Assembly (NCBI GenBank): GCA_900660155.1
Contig: CABFPE010000249.1
Location: 328,943-392,942 of the forward strand
Direction: 5' to 3'
DNA from: Hofstenia miamia
Taxonomy: Eukaryota; Xenacoelomorpha; Acoela; Hofsteniidae
DNA length: 64,000 nucleotides
Part shown: positions 54,437 to 64,000 of the stretch, piece by piece
How the letters are laid out: each line of letters opens with the position of its first letter
Position numbering within the stretch: position 1 is the stretch's first letter
The notes under the pieces: generated by a model
The model's database searches: none
The model's input: only the letters and a program-made list of their open reading frames with translations
What the model was told of the DNA's origin: nothing
Made by a program: the position numbers and the translations under genes

Positions 54437-54637
54437 ACTATAATATAATTTTATAAGTTTTGCAATAAAAAAATTGTGTTGATCATTTCAACTTTATGAA
54501 TAATAGTGAATTACAAAGTTCAATTGATGAAATATAAAAGCGGCATTCAAGGCGAAACTGGTTGAATTCACTAAAAAATACTTTTAGAATTGCTTGATGC
54601 TATATAAATATGACGAACACAGATACATTTCCGGAAT

Positions 54638-55507
54638 ATGGGTGGTCGAGCAGACACAACAAGGAAGAACGAAGATGGTCAGAAGAAATTGCGAAGCGGG
54701 TCTGTTGCTGACGAATCAACTGCTTATTGCTCCATCTGCGAAGACAAGACTTCCACAGAAGATCGATGGGTGTCATGCGAACGATGTCAAGCATGGATGC
54801 ATGCATCATGTGCAAGAATTCCTGGCGAGATCTATGATTTTATTCGTCTATCAAAGAATCTTCTTTTCGTTTGTGATGTCTGTCTCAAACAACCAAAACA
54901 AACTCTCAATGACATCGATTGCCAAAAATTCCGACAGGAGATCATTGCTGCTGTTACTAGCACTATTCGAACGGCGACAGAAGACAAAGTAGCCTGTAAA
55001 TCTACGAGTAGCGAGTATGGTAATAATGATAAGCCATCTCACGAGAGTCACTTGGTTCCTCAGAGAAAGTTCAGACCTGCAAATGAAAATGCCATTCGCG
55101 TTCGTGGACTTTCCGAATCGAAGAAATCCAATCACAACTCGCGGCTATTTGATGACAAGTCTCAGGCCGATGCACTCTTGAAACATCTCTCGGTGAGTGC
55201 AAATGTAATCGACGTACATCGCCTTGGCAGGTATAACGAAGAAAAGTGTAGAACACTGATAATCACGGTTGATAACATCTGGTCCAAGCGGAAAATTCTC
55301 ATGTCACTTTCGAAATTGAAGAATTTCGAACACAAAGTATTCATCAGCAGCGATTTATCTAGTCTCGAAGTGGAGAAAGAACAGAAAGCGCTAGCACTTC
55401 GGAGAAAATATATCGACAAGGGCACTGATCGTAAGGAGCTGAGAATTCGAAACTTCCAATTGGAGATCAAACATTCGAACGAATGGCAAACGGCAGAACA
55501 GTTATGA
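54638..55507 (+). CDS. LINE ORF1 protein (PHD finger plus RRM-like domain)
   Basis: 289 residues. C31, C34, C47, C50, H55, C58, C79 and C82 make a complete C4HC3 PHD finger (YCSICEDK ... WVSCERCQAWMHASCA ... FVCDVCLK). Residues about 155-285 (AIRVRGLSESKKSN, VIDVHRLGRYNEEKCRTLII, HKVFISSDLSSLE, ELRIRNFQLE) look like the RRM-type nucleic-acid binding domain of jockey/CR1 ORF1 proteins. Expected role is RNA binding and chaperoning of the element; the PHD may read chromatin. ORF2 follows after 15-21 bases, so it is probably translated by reinitiation. Start at the first ATG of the frame. Confidence 0.85.
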   Translation: MGGRADTTRKNEDGQKKLRSGSVADESTAYCSICEDKTSTEDRWVSCERCQAWMHASCARIPGEIYDFIRLSKNLLFVCDVCLKQPKQTLNDIDCQKFRQEIIAAVTSTIRTATEDKVACKSTSSEYGNNDKPSHESHLVPQRKFRPANENAIRVRGLSESKKSNHNSRLFDDKSQADALLKHLSVSANVIDVHRLGRYNEEKCRTLIITVDNIWSKRKILMSLSKLKNFEHKVFISSDLSSLEVEKEQKALALRRKYIDKGTDRKELRIRNFQLEIKHSNEWQTAEQL

Positions 55508-55528
55508 CTAAATGCACTGAGATTGCTG

Positions 55529-58003
55529 ATGCTAAACGTACGGTCTCTGAAGAAAAAGAATGCTTGCCACTATCTGTCCGTGGACTTACACAATAACAAC
55601 ATTGATATTTGCGCTGTAGTAGAAACCTGGTTAAATGAAGACATAGAAGATGCCATCGTCAATATTCCAGGGTATAACATTTTGCGACATGATCGCTCTC
55701 GTCAGAATTCGGATAAGAAGCTTGGAGGCGGAGTCTGTGTTTACTTCAGAGAAGAAATCTGTTTTCACCAGCTATATCCACCAGGTTGGGAGAAAGTTGA
55801 AATGCTTTGGGTCTGCGCGACGATCGACAGAAACCACTTTGTCTACGGAGTTGTTTACTATCCACCAAATGTTGGGATGCAGGCTTTATATAAGTCTCAT
55901 ATTCAATGCGCTTCAGACTGGATAACTGACAAATACCCGACAGCACTGATGACTATTTGTGGTGATTTCAATGATTTCGACGTGGAGTCGCTTGAAATGA
56001 TTCTACCACTCGAAAGCATTTTTTGTGGTGCTACGCACAACCACTCCCAGTTAGATTTCGTTCTGACTAATTGCCCGGACAAATACTGCAATGTTTCTAC
56101 ATTGGCCTCCTCCTCTGATTCGATCAACTTAGGGCTACTTGCTGAACCGAAGGAACCCGCAAGGACAGGAAAGACATTCCGCTTATATCGAGACCACAGC
56201 ATCACAAACATCCGTTCTTTCAACCTTGCTTTTGACGCAATTGATTTTAGAAGCATTGGCGAAATCGAGGACCCAGACGAGGCTCTTCATCATCTGCGTT
56301 TTAAAATGGAATCCCTCTATAATGCTCACTTTCCCTTAAAGAAAGTGAAAATATCCAACAGAGATCCTTTCTACATCACACCTGTGGTAAAATCCCTCAT
56401 CAGAAGGAAACAGAATTACAGAAGAAGAAACCAGCACAGGGCTGCCGACAAGATATCCAAGGAAATTCAGCGGAAAATTATGCGCAACATTGTTTCGAGA
56501 AACAAGCACAACTCGTCAAGAAGTTGGTGGAAATACATGAATTTTCTCTCTGGTAGAAAAGCTGGTTCGGCAAAGATACCGTTCTCATCTGAAGCCATCA
56601 ACAAGCACTTCGTTAGCATTACCACGGACGATAACTATGAACGACCGCAAATCGGATTACCTCTGGACTTGCAACCGCCTCTGCTCACCTTACACCAAGT
56701 TTACAACTCGTTGGCCAAACTGAAAAGAACTTCCTGTGGCGACCCAGACTTTCCTTACTGGGTATACAGACAAAATGCCCATAACATTGCCATCCCGTTA
56801 CTACACATATATAATCAATGCATTAAACTTGGGACGTTTCCAACTTCCTTTAAGACAGCGAAAGTGTCTCCGCTGGCTAAGAAGCAGCGTATTGAGAAAC
56901 TGGATGACCTGAGGCCGATTTCCGTCACTCCTATTCTTGCGAGACACTTCGAAAGACTCATCTACGACATTTTCATTTCAGACACCTATAACAGAAACCT
57001 GAAGAAAAACCAATTTGGGTTTCGCAAGCTATCGTCAACAGATCATGCTCTTCACCGCATACTTGATTTCTGCAAGCAATCAGAGAAGAAAGGATTTGAT
57101 TATGTCAGAATACTCGCCCTGGACCTAAGCAAAGCCTTTGACAGAGTTCCGCATAAGCTGATTATACGGAAACTGTCGCACTTCCCATCTATTCCGCCAA
57201 ATATAGTCCATCTGATCAATTCCTTCCTTTCTGACCAAGACCAATATGTTACCGTCAATGGTGAAACATCTGAGCTGGCTGAAGTAACACTCGGGGTACC
57301 CCAGGGAACAATTCTCGGGCCTATACTTTTTAACATTGTGTATGATGATCTTCAAATTGACACCAGCCTTGGGATGTTAGTTAAGTTTGCTGACGATATA
57401 TCCGGATGTTTCCCTGGTAGAAACTGCAAAGATTCGGCGGAAGCTGGGTTGGATGCAATATCCGAATGGTGCAGTGAGAACAATTTTCTATTGAACGAAA
57501 GTAAGTCTCAAGAACTTATTATTCCGCTTCGAGCAGGATACCAATTTCCCTCATCTCTAAATGACATCAAACGCGTGGACAGACTTATTCTGCTTGGAAT
57601 TACTATTGACAAGGGGCTATCATTCAATGACCATGTTAAATCCCTGACCAAGAGATTAGTTCGTACATTTTATCTGATCAAGAAACTTCGTTCAGTGTCC
57701 ATCTCTGTGGACGATGCCAGAAATCTCTACAAGTCTTTGTTTCTTTCTCAATTGAATTATGGTATTACCGTTTGGGGAGGCTCATCTAACCTCAGCCTCT
57801 TAGATAAAGTCCATAAGAAATTTGTCACGGCCGGAATTATTCCTCGCATTTCTCGAACCGTATCTGAAATGGTAGATGATGCCGATAGAAAACTCTATGG
57901 TAAGATATCATCCGATGGCAGGCACTCACTTGTTGACATGATTCCCCAAAGAGAGGATTACGCCATTGCCCGTCTGAGGTACACTCATCAAAGAAATTCC
58001 TAA
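55529..58003 (+). CDS. LINE ORF2 protein (endonuclease and reverse transcriptase)
   Basis: About 825 residues from the first ATG (the open frame allows TTG at 55523, from which residues are numbered). Endonuclease (about 1-215): LNVRSL, ETW (E34), GDFND (D148, N150), QLDFVL (D178). RT (about 440-700): PLAKK, DLRPISVTPILAR, NQFGFR, ALDLSKAFD (533-540), GVPQGTILGP (591-600) and FADD (622-625), all catalytic Asp present. The thumb and C-terminus (LYKSLFLSQLNYGITVWGG) follow; no RNase H, as in CR1. Odd point: where family endonucleases have SDH, this reads SSSDSINLGLL, so the catalytic His appears missing. Otherwise full length. Confidence 0.9.
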   Translation: MLNVRSLKKKNACHYLSVDLHNNNIDICAVVETWLNEDIEDAIVNIPGYNILRHDRSRQNSDKKLGGGVCVYFREEICFHQLYPPGWEKVEMLWVCATIDRNHFVYGVVYYPPNVGMQALYKSHIQCASDWITDKYPTALMTICGDFNDFDVESLEMILPLESIFCGATHNHSQLDFVLTNCPDKYCNVSTLASSSDSINLGLLAEPKEPARTGKTFRLYRDHSITNIRSFNLAFDAIDFRSIGEIEDPDEALHHLRFKMESLYNAHFPLKKVKISNRDPFYITPVVKSLIRRKQNYRRRNQHRAADKISKEIQRKIMRNIVSRNKHNSSRSWWKYMNFLSGRKAGSAKIPFSSEAINKHFVSITTDDNYERPQIGLPLDLQPPLLTLHQVYNSLAKLKRTSCGDPDFPYWVYRQNAHNIAIPLLHIYNQCIKLGTFPTSFKTAKVSPLAKKQRIEKLDDLRPISVTPILARHFERLIYDIFISDTYNRNLKKNQFGFRKLSSTDHALHRILDFCKQSEKKGFDYVRILALDLSKAFDRVPHKLIIRKLSHFPSIPPNIVHLINSFLSDQDQYVTVNGETSELAEVTLGVPQGTILGPILFNIVYDDLQIDTSLGMLVKFADDISGCFPGRNCKDSAEAGLDAISEWCSENNFLLNESKSQELIIPLRAGYQFPSSLNDIKRVDRLILLGITIDKGLSFNDHVKSLTKRLVRTFYLIKKLRSVSISVDDARNLYKSLFLSQLNYGITVWGGSSNLSLLDKVHKKFVTAGIIPRISRTVSEMVDDADRKLYGKISSDGRHSLVDMIPQREDYAIARLRYTHQRNS

Positions 58004-58143
58004 GGACATTTCCAGACAGATTCTTGCGCGCCTTTTAGTAGTGATTGGTAGCCTATAATCCGTTTGTTTGTGTATACGAGATATGTTAGATGTATTTCTG
58101 ATATATAAATATAATTCATTGTCATTGTCATTGTCATTGCCAC

Positions 58144-59429
58144 ATATAAATGCGGCTGAAAAATCATTTTGTTGTTTCAGAAAATAACATTCGGCATTTT
58201 TACTATGGAAATTTACCTCTATATATAAAAAGTGTAAAGAAGTAGCCCTTTATAGAAATCATTTGAAATACTTTGCCTAATATTATGTGTAAATTGAAAT
58301 AAAAGATTAACTGCACGTATTATTGGCATTACTATAAGTTTAATTATTTGGAAATATGCATTTAAATTATAATTCATCTAGTAACTAAACATATGCATTT
58401 CTTTATTGTAGCTGGTGAACTGACTGAATTTAGGGAGCTGCATTTTCAAAACAATTATTAAATACTCTTCATCTTCAGATTCAGCGTTACTTTTGATAAA
58501 GAGCAACGGCTTATACTTTTTTACAAATGATTATTATGTCCAATCGCAAAAAGCAAAACTCGGTTGGTACTTTTTTCATTCTTGAAAATCTCAAATTTTC
58601 CAAATATATCTCAAATCCTTACTAGATTATTATTTAATGGAAAATTTTCCTTGTGAAGATTACTGCAAGTGTCCATTCTGAAAGAAATTGGAAGATCTCA
58701 GAAGAAAAGTACCAACCAAAAAACTCCTGTTATGATAAAATTTAATATATATCATTCTGTCAAACCTAAACACATTGCAAATGATTATTTCATAAACTTA
58801 CATATTAAGAACTAATATGTACTATGTACAAGTAGCCTTACGCACACATATTATTAGGGTTTCTATACAGTTACAATTCAAAAATTTAACCTGGAAAAAT
58901 TATAATCACAATGTTAATATAAAAACTTTTCTAATTTCAAGTTGCATGCTATGTGAAGAAATTCAAAAATAATATATAAGCTACAGGTAATTTACCATTA
59001 AAATTACAAAAATTCATTTATTTGATCCATTTTTACCTTCTCAATGAAATAACAATTGTTTGTAGAAAGAGCTCTTCCAATGCTGATAATTGAATTCATA
59101 TAATAGGAAAATATAGTTATATTAATATCATTTTCATAATAATAAGATAAATTTTTAACATGATTAAAGTATTAATGACTACTTATGAATTTAAATGAAC
59201 ACATACACTCATTCAAAGAAGAAGTGCAATATATTTAAAAAATTAGCTCCAAAAGTCTTATGCACTATTGCACTAACTATAATTAAGTAAGCAAAGTCTT
59301 AGCAAGGTTATTAAGATGTAGTAAATTGCTGAAAAAATTTTGCAAAGTAACTACAAAACTGTGTGATAAAGTGTGTATCAAAGTGATGAACTGCATGTAC
59401 AAGTGATGTTAATTTTTATTATTCCATGT
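58144..59429. other. no gene recognised
   Basis: AT-rich intergenic sequence with no coding signal, repeat ends or RNA-like structure that I could support. Confidence 0.45.
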
Positions 59430-60133
59430 CAGGGGCTAAGGAATAGGGGGGGCAGGGGGGCCATTGCCCCCCCAATGTTTGATGACGGCTGCCACCACCA
59501 ATGTGTTGCACCTCCAACGAAATGCATGAAAGCATCTGGATTTTAGAGCAGAGTGGGTGGGCGACAATCTTCGTTACGACTTAGGCTCGCTCCTGGTATA
59601 ATTGGGTTATAACATTACAGAAATGCCGGCCACATGTGACATATTGGTTTAGCTAACACTTCAAAGTCAAGGACCCTAGACTTCCTCCGTGCGGAGGAAC
59701 ATTCTTGACCATGCGACGGCTCAAAAACTATTTGCGCACAACAATGAGCCAGGTTCAGCTGAACTCCCTGTTGATGCTGCACACCCACAAAGACAAAACA
59801 GACGATCTTAATATTCGCGACATTCTGCAAACATTTATCTCTCAAAATGATCGCCGAAAATTGTTCTTTGGTTGAAGTTTTGCAATAAAGATTTTGTATA
59901 ATTATGCTTTCTATATGATATTTCAGGTCACAATGATATGTATCACAGTAGAATTTTTTTCTAAATCCAGGCAATAAAAACTAGTCCCACATGGGCTAAA
60001 TTTTTAATGAAAATCACCTCTCCAAGGAAATATGCATGAAAATGAAGAAAATTTGAAAAAAATGTAGGCACATAGGTTGTCCCGGAAACCCTCAGCCTTT
60101 GCCCCCCAATAAAAAATCATTCCTTAGCCCCTG
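59430..60133 (+). mobile_element. 704-bp non-autonomous hAT element with perfect 8-bp target duplication
   Basis: Both ends read CAGGGGCTAAGGAAT (15 bases, perfect) and are flanked by identical TTCCATGT (59422-59429, 60134-60141). Next to the ends are G/C runs (ggggggcaggggggcc, ttgccccccc). A hAT transposase C-terminus remains inside. The perfect duplication and ends suggest it is among the youngest DNA elements here. Confidence 0.92.
59711..59875 (+). pseudogene. hAT transposase C-terminal fragment
   Basis: 55 codons on the plus strand, RLKNYLRTTMSQVQLNSLLM then LHTHKDKTDDLNIRDILQTF and NDRRKLFFG-stop. This is the end of ZMYM/repressor-like hAT transposases (LKTxLRSTMSQxRLNxLxLLxxHKD... 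NRRRxFxFG). Catalytic core and BED finger are absent. The natural stop is kept, so the element is a deletion product fused to an intact 3' coding end. Confidence 0.85.
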
Positions 60134-60141
60134 TTCCATGT

Positions 60142-61205
60142 TTGTATGCAATCATATTCACAAATGACAATAAAAAAAGCAGAAGAAATATGCAAAACTT
60201 GGAAGATAACATAGAATAGTTGTTAATGCAGTGCTGTTTTAGAACTTTCATTGGGTGGGAACCACATTGAGTCATCATTCAATTTGTCTGCTTCATGCCC
60301 TAATATACCTAACAACAATAAAAATATTTGGTGTGCAACAGCCAGCTAATTAAGTCAAATTGCTTTCATGCAAATGCACTACTAGCCTTGCAAGTACTAG
60401 TTTTTATTATCTCCTAAATTTATTTTGGTTGACTATAAGCTGATAAACTTAGTCATTATCTCATGGCCAAACACCAAGCATTACAGTCTCATCACAATTA
60501 TTGCCACATCAATTAATGCTCAAGTGACTTCATGAATGAAAAATCTCAGCAAGTTTCCCATGTGGATAGTTTTGGTCAAATAGGATGCTTTTCATGTAAT
60601 TCATAAAACCCTTAGAATACTGATTTTTTGTTTTAATACACAAAATATTAAAAGGCATCCATAATGACATATCAAGGTGTCCATAACAACATATGAAAAA
60701 ATAAGTGTGGAATTATAATGAAAAAATTGCTGTATGACATTGGGGAATTGTGAATTGCTATATTTATCAAAATTCTAACTTTTTGCATCAATTTCCAATG
60801 CATGGGTTTCATCTTCTGTGAACATTGTATTTGGGTAAAAGAACTTGACCCTCATTATCCCACATAAATTTACATCTTTAAATTACCATTTGTCTTCATT
60901 TTGTAGACATGTATTTTGAAGTAAATTTATGTAATTTACAATATTTTTGAACAAATTACAAAAATTGTATTTAAAACACAATGTAGCATGCTAATAAAAA
61001 TTGCACATTATGTGTAATTAAAACACTTAAACACTTTAGTTTTTTTCTCAGAGTGATGTTCCTTACAGGCCACTTAGATGACTTTCACTTCATGTTTCCC
61101 AGATTTTTAGGTTTCTCCCCATTTGAAATAGAAGTAGATAATGAAGTTCTCTGAAACCCCATTGTGTAAGCAGCATGTTGAACAGCCAGTTGTAAATGTA
61201 CATTT
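60142..61205. other. no gene recognised
   Basis: AT-rich sequence without supported features. Confidence 0.45.
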
Positions 61206-61511
61206 TCATCTAATCTTTTTTTGGATATTTCTCTTTGATGAAGTCATACACAATTTCTTTAGAAAAATGTTTTGTGTATGTTTATATCCATACCTTTTCA
61301 TTATTAAAAATGCATTTAAATATGAAACATCCATGATGTTGAAGAAAAGAAGTACAAGCCAGCAATTAACCTTATGTCTGCAGATATATTCTTCAACTGC
61401 AGCATCCATTCTGTCTGTGCTACCTTTTCTTTTGTTGTAGTCTAAAATTATTACAGGCTTTTTGTGAGCTCCTATAGAAATAGTATCATGATGATGCATT
61501 GTGCTCAACAA
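61206..61511 (-). pseudogene. piggyBac transposase fragment (C-terminal core)
   Basis: Reads LLSTMHHHDTISIGAHKKPV then IILDYNKRKGSTDRMDAAVE, CRHKVNCWLVLLFFNIMDVS and YLNAFLI, equivalent to piggyBac STMH ... KPxVIxxYNxTKGGVDxxDQ ... RWPxxxFFxxLDxxxxNAYVI with the last catalytic Asp position (STDRMD). No C-terminal Cys-rich finger follows. Confidence 0.85.
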
Positions 61512-61760
61512 TATTACTGATCTATTTTTATTGGAACATATTGTAGAGTCGCTCAGGGAAATTTAGTGCTGTTTATATCTTTTTATTTTGATCTAAATCC
61601 ATTGTATTTTGACGTCACCATGACGTTCCATTTTCGAGATTAGTTTTGTTGCTATCAGTTTTGTGTCCCCTCGNCATGGATTGCTGAAATCTGTTTACAC
61701 AATTGATTTACGTATTCATTATTCAAGGCTTTGCTGTAATCAGTGTATTGCATTGACAGT

Positions 61761-62157
61761 NNNNNNNNNNNNNNNNNNNNNNNNNNNNNNNNNNNNNNNN
61801 NNNNNNNNNNNNNNNNNNNNNNNNNNNNNNNNNNNNNNNNNNNNNNNNNNNNNNNNNNNNNNNNNNNNNNNNNNNNNNNNNNNNNNNNNNNNNNNNNNNN
61901 NNNNNNNNNNNNNNNNNNNNNNNNNNNNNNNNNNNNNNNNNNNNNNNNNNNNNNNNNNNNNNNNNNNNNNNNNNNNNNNNNNNNNNNNNNNNNNNNNNNN
62001 NNNNNNNNNNNNNNNNNNNNNNNNNNNNNNNNNNNNNNNNNNNNNNNNNNNNNNNNNNNNNNNNNNNNNNNNNNNNNNNNNNNNNNNNNNNNNNNNNNNN
62101 NNNNNNNNNNNNNNNNNNNNNNNNNNNNNNNNNNNNNNNNNNNNNNNNNNNNNNNNN
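61761..62157. other. assembly gap (397 n)
   Basis: Unsequenced run within the piggyBac region; a single n also lies at 61674. Confidence 0.95.
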
Positions 62158-62696
62158 GAATTGTGGTTCTCTAAGTTATGTATACGGTTACGCATATGGA
62201 AATAATAAATCTCTCGTTCGTATTTCAACACGTACATGCACTTATAAGATGTAACACTGTGATGATACCATGCCGTTGGCTAGCACGAATATCTGGCAAC
62301 TACAGATTATTTAATAGTTAGCTGAGAGATAACAATGAAAATGAGAAGTAGGTTGTTTTTTTTGAATTGAGATAGAAATTAAACAAGTGAGACAGATAGG
62401 GTAGCACCAGTCAATAGGTTAAGCACTTTTCTTCTGGAAGTTCCGCTTCGGCTGGAAGCCATAGGAATTGGTCATCTTGGTTCTTACCTAAAGTAGTTTT
62501 GTTACTTGGATGAATTACCAATGTTACATCTATAAATGTTATAAGTTCTAATCTAAGCTGTTTCTTGGAATCATGGCTGTACTGAACACTAATTAAACCT
62601 TCTGCAGAGTCAATCGAGTTTCTAGCTAAGTCTTACCAGCCACTGATTCTACAATATGAGAATACTGTAATCTTGCTTTCAAAATCAAATAAAAAA

Positions 62697-62906
62697 TTAG
62701 ATGACAGTGTAGTCCAGTGTTGACTTCTTCATTAAGTTGTGAATTTCCTTACAGTTTGCTCTAAGTGTACCCAGAAGAGAAAGATTTTTTTTCAATAGTA
62801 GTACTGCAAGCTCATGAGATGTAACAAAATTGTCCATTGTTATATTCCTCCCTGTATTGCAATATGGTTGAAATATCCATGACACTAGTGTATGTAGGTG
62901 AGTCAT
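62697..62906 (-). pseudogene. piggyBac transposase fragment (middle)
   Basis: Reads LVSWIFQPYCNTGRNITMDN then FVTSHELAVLLLKKNLSLLG and TLRANCKEIH, matching piggyBac GRNVTVDNFFTSLxLAxxLLKKxLTLVGTxRKNRxEIP, including the catalytic Asp of the DN motif. Flanking coding sequence is in other frames or lost. Confidence 0.85.
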
Positions 62907-62994
62907 TACTTATATCATTATAATCTCCTTTGCTTTCTTGTTCTTGATTATATTTCATAATTTGATATAAAGTTAATCTTTCTGAACATCTCAT

Positions 62995-64000
62995 TTTTCA
63001 TTAATGCAGTAAAAAGGTTAAGTTGGAGTTATTTTGCAGTTTTATAATGTAAAAAACACAATTTGTAGTGATAACTGTTCAGTTTGGCAAAATAACAATG
63101 TAGACAAATGGCATTTAAAAGTTGTTTTTGTCACAACACTTGAAAATATTGTTTATACCAATATAGCAAAATATCATGGTAAGACATGCTGCAAAATATA
63201 GACTGAATCAAAATATCTAACAAATTTAATCAATTCTCCCATTATAATATTAATATAATATTTCAAATCTACAAAATGTAGACAAATGGTAGTTTGGTTA
63301 AAAAACTAAGCAGATTTGAATTTTTCTTAATTTCATTGAAAAATATAGAAATATTGCTTTAAACAATTTCTTCTGTCATTATTTTTGGGTCGAGAAATAT
63401 TAGCTCTCATCATTTTGATTATCTTTATTCTCTTGGAAATATCATAGTATTAGAGTGTCTCCTGTATTAGGTTAGACCACATTATATCATCAACACCAGA
63501 AAATAGAATTAGAGTTCAATTTGGTAGTTTGAAGATGCTTGATTTTATATAATCAATTTGCAATATGTGCCCCAATGGGACTTGACCATTGCAGTAGAGA
63601 TGAGATGCATCATCTTCCTTAATTCATTTAGATTTAGACTGTTTATATTTATTGGAGCTGATTGATTAAGTTGCCAATATTGTTAACATACTGTTCCTGA
63701 TCTGTGATTTTTCAGTGTTTAGATCTCAATGACAGTTGTATTACAGCTGTATGTATCAAGGGTAAAGGAATACAGGAGTTGTTTTCAGTAGCAATGCAGT
63801 CTTCAAGTGACATGTGGTTTGTACATGTAAAATCTAGCTCTTTGATCCCTATATTCACAGGATAGTTCATTTGTCTGCAAACTATATGCTCCCATAGGAA
63901 ATCAGAAGGTAAATATTTATGAAAGCTTGAAATGTTTTCTTCAAGAATTTGTAGTTTTGAGGATGTACATTCCACATTAAGTGCTAGTTTAGAGTGAGTA
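62995..64000. other. no gene established; unassigned ORF at 63712-63975
   Basis: The minus ORF 63712-63975 (ECTSSKLQILEENISSFHKY, CRQMNYPVNIGIKELDF) has a protein-like composition but matches nothing I recognise; it could be the edge of an element or exon running off the window. Confidence 0.3.

Larger units (their letters stand above)
54610..58143 (+). mobile_element. CR1-type non-LTR retrotransposon (LINE), both ORFs open
   Basis: Two ORFs in LINE order: ORF1 with a PHD finger, ORF2 with APE-type endonuclease and RT, then a 3' UTR ending in a (cattgt)n tail (58116-58139). PHD fingers in ORF1 are known for CR1-like LINEs. A possible 8-bp target duplication atataaat is seen at 54602-54609 and 58144-58151. 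ORF1 starts only 28 bases from the 5' edge, so the 5' UTR is short or truncated. GC content is much higher than the flanks. Open frames suggest a recent insertion. Confidence 0.85.
61206..62994 (-). mobile_element. piggyBac transposon remains
   Basis: Two piggyBac transposase segments in the right order on the minus strand, around a 397-base gap. The middle domain lies at 62697-62906 and the C-terminal part of the catalytic core at 61206-61511. No TTAA-flanked ends could be found, partly because of the gap. Confidence 0.75.

Noticed and set aside
54594-54992. 132-codon plus ORF overlapping LINE ORF1
   Set aside because: Out-of-frame shadow of ORF1; lacks any domain, while ORF1 has a full PHD finger.
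61141-61440. 99-codon plus-strand ORF
   Set aside because: It is antisense to the piggyBac transposase segment on the minus strand and has no motif of its own.

Overview
This is an AT-rich invertebrate (metazoan) chromosome segment, about two-thirds A+T. It is peppered with (TA)n microsatellites and old transposable elements and has several assembly gaps (runs of n). The repeat spectrum (Penelope-like elements, a CR1-type LINE with a PHD-finger ORF1, Tc1/mariner, hAT, piggyBac and many TIR-bearing MITEs) and the large introns with GT..AG borders fit an animal. Nothing here lets me name the species or phylum safely.

The main content is one host gene that single-frame ORFs do not reveal: a tweety (TTYH) family membrane protein on the minus strand, spread over about 39 kb. 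I could assemble 13 coding exons (start codon at 50402, stop ending at 11193) with compatible splice phases throughout. They give a predicted 478-residue protein with five membrane segments, the family's SD-x-CVD motif, four loop cysteines in the family positions, N-glycosylation sequons in the two extracellular loops and a C-terminal PPPSY (PY) motif completed across the last intron. Intron sizes run from 90 bp (intron 4) to 15.5 kb (intron 2).

Layout: 1-2.2 kb AT-rich, with a hairpin. 2.2-5.3 kb a Penelope-like element (minus) with direct repeats at its ends and a mariner inserted in its RT. 5.4-6.0 kb a LINE tail. 8.7-10.2 kb a decayed Tc1. 11.2-50.4 kb the tweety gene. Most of its large introns carry DNA transposons or MITEs: Tc1 in intron 11; hAT in introns 10 and 9; MITEs in introns 8 and 7 and in intron 6, where one sits about 20 bp from a splice donor; several MITEs and a second Penelope fragment in intron 2. 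53.6-54.4 kb holds an almost exact 417-bp tandem duplication interrupted by nnn, a likely assembly artefact. 54.6-58.1 kb is a CR1-type LINE (plus strand) with both ORFs open. 59.4-60.1 kb is a young-looking non-autonomous hAT with a perfect 8-bp target duplication. 61.2-63.0 kb holds piggyBac transposase remains around a 397-base gap.

I found no rRNA, tRNA or CRISPR and no sign of a bacterial operon. A possible second, nested gene (signal-peptide-like first exon at 48.1 kb and two hydrophobic candidate exons) lies in tweety intron 2 but is weakly supported.
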